From: Gnetum montanum
Taxonomy: Eukaryota > Streptophyta > Gnetopsida > Gnetales > Gnetaceae
Reading direction: 5' to 3'
Length of the DNA stretch: 64,000 bases
Assembly (NCBI GenBank): GCA_015680685.1
Contig: MNCI01012692.1
Span: 150,018 to 214,017, forward strand
How positions within the stretch are numbered: the first letter of the stretch is position 1; each line of letters begins with the position of its first letter. Shown piece by piece: positions 61,000 through 64,000 of this stretch. The position numbers and the translations under genes are program-made. The notes under the pieces are model-generated. The model saw only the letters and a program-made list of their open reading frames with translations. It was not told the DNA's origin and ran no database searches.

Positions 61000-61890
61000 T
61001 GATGAGTGGCGAGGTACCCCTACACTCAACCATACGAATACAAGTGTTCATGCACGATCCGGTCAAACTTCGTGGATGGGCTAGTTGTGGTATCTAGATA
61101 GTTACACATTGATCGCAGTTCGCTTTCTTCCCACCTGGACTAGTATTTTCTTTGTCATGTATGGTTTAGTCCAGAGTGAGGTGTAAGATGTGATCCTAAA
61201 CTAGTGCTACTCCTAGAGGCAATGGAAAATAACTTTGCTTAAAATAATAAGTAATAAGAAATGAAGTCTAAGCTATCCTAGGTGCGATGAGCATCCGTTC
61301 CTTAACCATCCATACACATCTTGAACCTCATGCATGACTACTACTAGGATTATCAAGCGTAGATCCTAGGTACACTACTGGGTTACCAAGTAGTCACACT
61401 TAAATGCTCGTGATTAAGTTGCATTCATTCCACATTTAACAATAAGAAAATTAAATGATGATCAAGAAATGTTAACTAAGAAAACAATAAATAACAATAA
61501 TAATTAACAATAACAATTAAACAATTAAAACTAAGTGAATGCTGCAATGATGAAGTAATCTTGATCTTTATTTTCGGTCATGTGCATATCCAAGTATGTC
61601 ACACTTAAATAAAGGTGTCGTACAATTACAAGCATCACACTACAGGCATGCACTGGGAAAATATTCTAACTTCTATGGAAATAAAATGCAAGGGCTTCTC
61701 TACAACTACAAGAAAGATACCTAAATGAGGTAGAAGGCCCTCTTATTTATAGGCCGAAACAAGCTCTGCGTAAACAGGGCCACATCGATGCATGGAGGGA
61801 TGCATCGATGGGGCCGTGTTTTCATGGCTGCATATACGAGGCCCTGTATACACAGCCAAGTTGACACATCGACTATTTAGCACTTCATCA
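61000..61890 (-). mobile_element. LTR D of the TGATGAG family
   Basis: Plus strand TGATGAGTGGCGAGGTACCC...CACTTCATCA. On the minus strand TATAAATAAGAGG (61740-61751) follows a U3 with GCATCGATGC palindromes (61792-61812). To its right is the PPT (TACCCCCACGACTGAATAAC, plus strand), so it also serves as the 3' LTR of the copy on its right. Confidence 0.7.
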
Positions 61891-63482
61891 TACCCCCACG
61901 ACTGAATAACAACTCATCCTCGAATCAAAGAAAGTGAGGAATAAGCTCAATTGAATACATAGTGGATAGGTATGGGATTATTGACTGACTAGAAATTTAT
62001 TCATGCCGCAGTGGACAATTAAACAAAATTTGGACACAGACACAAAATACAAAACTTGTGAAACTCATGGGGTTCTTGGTAGTGGCGGCTCCTCCATGGG
62101 TTCCTTTCCTTTGTTTTATGCATCAAGCTTCTAGGATTGATATCATTGAAGAAGCACTTGACGTTTCTCCTCTTCTATTTGAGGATTATAAGCTATCCAT
62201 GTTGATGTTCCAATGTTTGATGGAGTCGGCACTTTCCATGGACACGGAAGCTACAGGAACACTTGATTGGCCTTGACATGCCATGCTGTAAATAGCCGTC
62301 GTTCCTCTTTATAGGCTTAGGCCTTGACCTATCCTCCCTTTTCTTAGATAGATTATGTAGTAATAGGAGTTTCATGATGGATGCTGAATGATTGCCTTCT
62401 ACTCTGCATGTTCTACATGAGGTCCTTGGCCTCCACCTTCCCCAAGTCGTTTGGTTGCACCTTGAGAAGGTCCTCCTTGTTATCTTCGTTTAGGGGCCAT
62501 CTATAATCACACAAAGACCAATTGTTAGTAAGGTTATTGAAAAAAAGTTCAATGATTTCAGACCTAACTCATTACCTTTAATAAATGTTGCATTCTTTAC
62601 TTAGTGTGATTTTAGAGTTAGAAATTTGTCAAGGAAGTTGCACCAAAAGTTGAATGTCGAACCTGGTTTTGAGGAATGTTTGATAAAATGATGACAAAGG
62701 AAAGAATAGATTTGGCAATGAAATACTTGGAGGGTATAAGATGATGTGGTGGTGTGCAACAAGTATAAATTACAAAATTCACGCAAGTGGATCCTCCCCA
62801 AAGAAGGTTCCAACCTATATGCCCTTGCGTAACCACACCTTAAGATGTTTGTAGGCACTAGAAGGGTTAAATGTAATCTATACCAATGCAACAAAACACA
62901 CACATGTTGATACCACCATGATGAGCTATGAACTTAATGCTATACAAGACACAAGTCACAAATACATGAACAACGAGATGGAATGAATTAGATAAGGGAT
63001 TGCAGAGATTGGGATGTGAGGTAACTAACTTAGGGTATAATGAATCTTGAGTGCAAGGCATGATTAATGTGTCATTATCCCATCATTCCAAAATTAAGAA
63101 TAAGTCCATTCCTCTGATTAGTGACATCGCATCATTTCATCCAATGATGATCAACCATAAGAGCACCATGACAGCAAGGCATACGATCACTTGGCATTTT
63201 GTGCAAAGGGTGGAGTGACTTGGAATTTATTTGTGGCATATTTTTTTTGTTTGGCCACATTCGTACACTCTCTTTTCCCTTTCTTCTTTCTCTCTCTCGC
63301 TTTTTTGTGTTTTTTTTATTTTTGTGTGCCTTTAATACTCTTACTCCCATTTTTTGTTAGATCTAAAAGTATCTTAGTATAACCAAGCTGCATGATAGCA
63401 CTTACAGATGTCACCAAAGAGAATCCACAAGTTCCCTTGATGTCACACCCTGGCAATTCCCTCTTAGTCCATCCTTCCTTGC
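61891..63482 (-). mobile_element. Internal region of a third family copy, deleted
   Basis: It contains the PPT, then a short remnant of the minus-strand ORF whose start (ATGGCCCCTAAACG at 62500) aligns with that of the C-D copy (ATGGCACCAAAA, both preceded by GTGATTATAG): MAPKRR, GGPSQGATKRL. Then the shared non-coding blocks follow (AGTGGATCCTCCCCAAAGAA near 62785; CCTTGATGTCACACCCTGGC near 63437). It is interrupted at 63482 by LTR E. Confidence 0.55.
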
Positions 63483-64000
63483 TAATGAGACACGATATCG
63501 CATGCACCGTGATATCGCGTCATCCCCTGCGATATCAGATACACGATATTGCGGTCCGCCATCAAATCTATAAATAAGAGGCAGCACTCCCCTCATTTCT
63601 CATCCTGGTCTAGAAGTATGGAAAGTCTAGCAGTTTGATCACTCCAGAGATAGATTATTTTCCATGTGCCTGTNTTAGCAGTTTGATCACTCCAGAGATA
63701 GATTATTTTCCATGTGCCTGTAGTAGAAGTCCTAGAGTGAATGGATCTTTATTCGAGCAACATTGTACCTGAACACAAAGTTGTGTATGGCAATAAAGAC
63801 GAACTTGATTGGATAAACCTTACAGTGCATGGAATAGGATTTTATTGTAATTGTTATTTATTGCTTTCCTAGAATATGGTACGAGTACAACTTAATTATG
63901 AGCATCTAAGGATGTGTACATAAAACCATAAAAGACCATAAAAATCATATACCTTGGACTTACTTAACCATACACCATGACGACAACAAGGAAGTTTGGG
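63483..64000 (+). mobile_element. LTR E, inverted member, cut by the window edge
   Basis: Starts TAATGAGACACGATATCGCA on the plus strand: the same LTR family in opposite orientation. U3 has four CGATATC palindromes; TATAAATA lies at 63569-63576; then CACTCCCCTCATTTCTCATC, GATCACTCCAGAGATAGA and TTATTCGAGCAAC as in A and B. The element body lies beyond the window. Confidence 0.75.
63628..63721. repeat. 46-bp duplication around a single N (63674)
   Basis: TAGCAGTTTGATCACTCCAG to GTGCCTGT occurs identically on both sides of the N. The related LTRs A and B have it once. It is an unmerged contig overlap rather than biology. Confidence 0.75.

Overview
The window reads as a repeat-rich nuclear contig from a vascular plant. 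The reasons are introns with GT/AG borders and plant-type sequence, several families of Ty3/gypsy LTR retrotransposons including a Tat/Ogre-type element with a second RNase H, tRNA-derived SINE-like copies, and long AT-rich gene-poor stretches. The density of old, decayed elements would fit a gymnosperm, but nothing here proves the species. Two assembly gaps (12354-13233, 30749-30824) and three single-N joints (28427, 56759, 63674) interrupt it.

Only two host-type coding loci are supported. At 2710-4518 (+) a seven-exon gene encodes a Mediator subunit 26-like protein (TFIIS N-terminal domain). It carries a 7-bp tandem duplication in exon 3 that breaks the frame of the core helix unless a cryptic donor is used. 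At 25520-25805 (+) lies an exon for a double-stranded-RNA-binding domain of the plant DRB type.

4.5-24 kb is AT-rich and mostly decayed repeats: SINE-like copies, a fragment of the TGATGAG-ended LTR family beside an opposite-strand gag remnant, an integrase scrap at a gap edge, a degenerate palindrome-bearing tandem repeat (13.98-15.1 kb), and an old Tat pol remnant split by an old LTR pair.

27.7-36.5 kb and 54.7-64 kb hold a family of gag-pro LTR elements with termini TGATGAG...CTCATCA (LTRs A, B, C, D; E inverted at the right edge). No reverse transcriptase is seen in them. Instead two copies carry a separate minus-strand ORF downstream of the gag-pro region.

36516-54691 is one 18.2-kb Tat/Ogre-like retrotransposon on the minus strand, bounded by a perfect 5-bp target duplication (GATGT), with LTRs, PBS, PPT, gag, protease, reverse transcriptase, two RNase H domains and integrase. 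Its most unusual part is the 5.6-kb stretch between protease and reverse transcriptase. That stretch contains an eight-exon gene on the opposite (plus) strand with its own TATA box, now broken by stop codons that are all TAG or TGA. Two families of short palindromic or hairpin-forming repeats (core AGCGTATACGCT, and a TAGTTTA plus GTC/GAC stem unit) punctuate the LTRs, leader, antisense promoter and inter-domain spacers. All alignments were made by eye.
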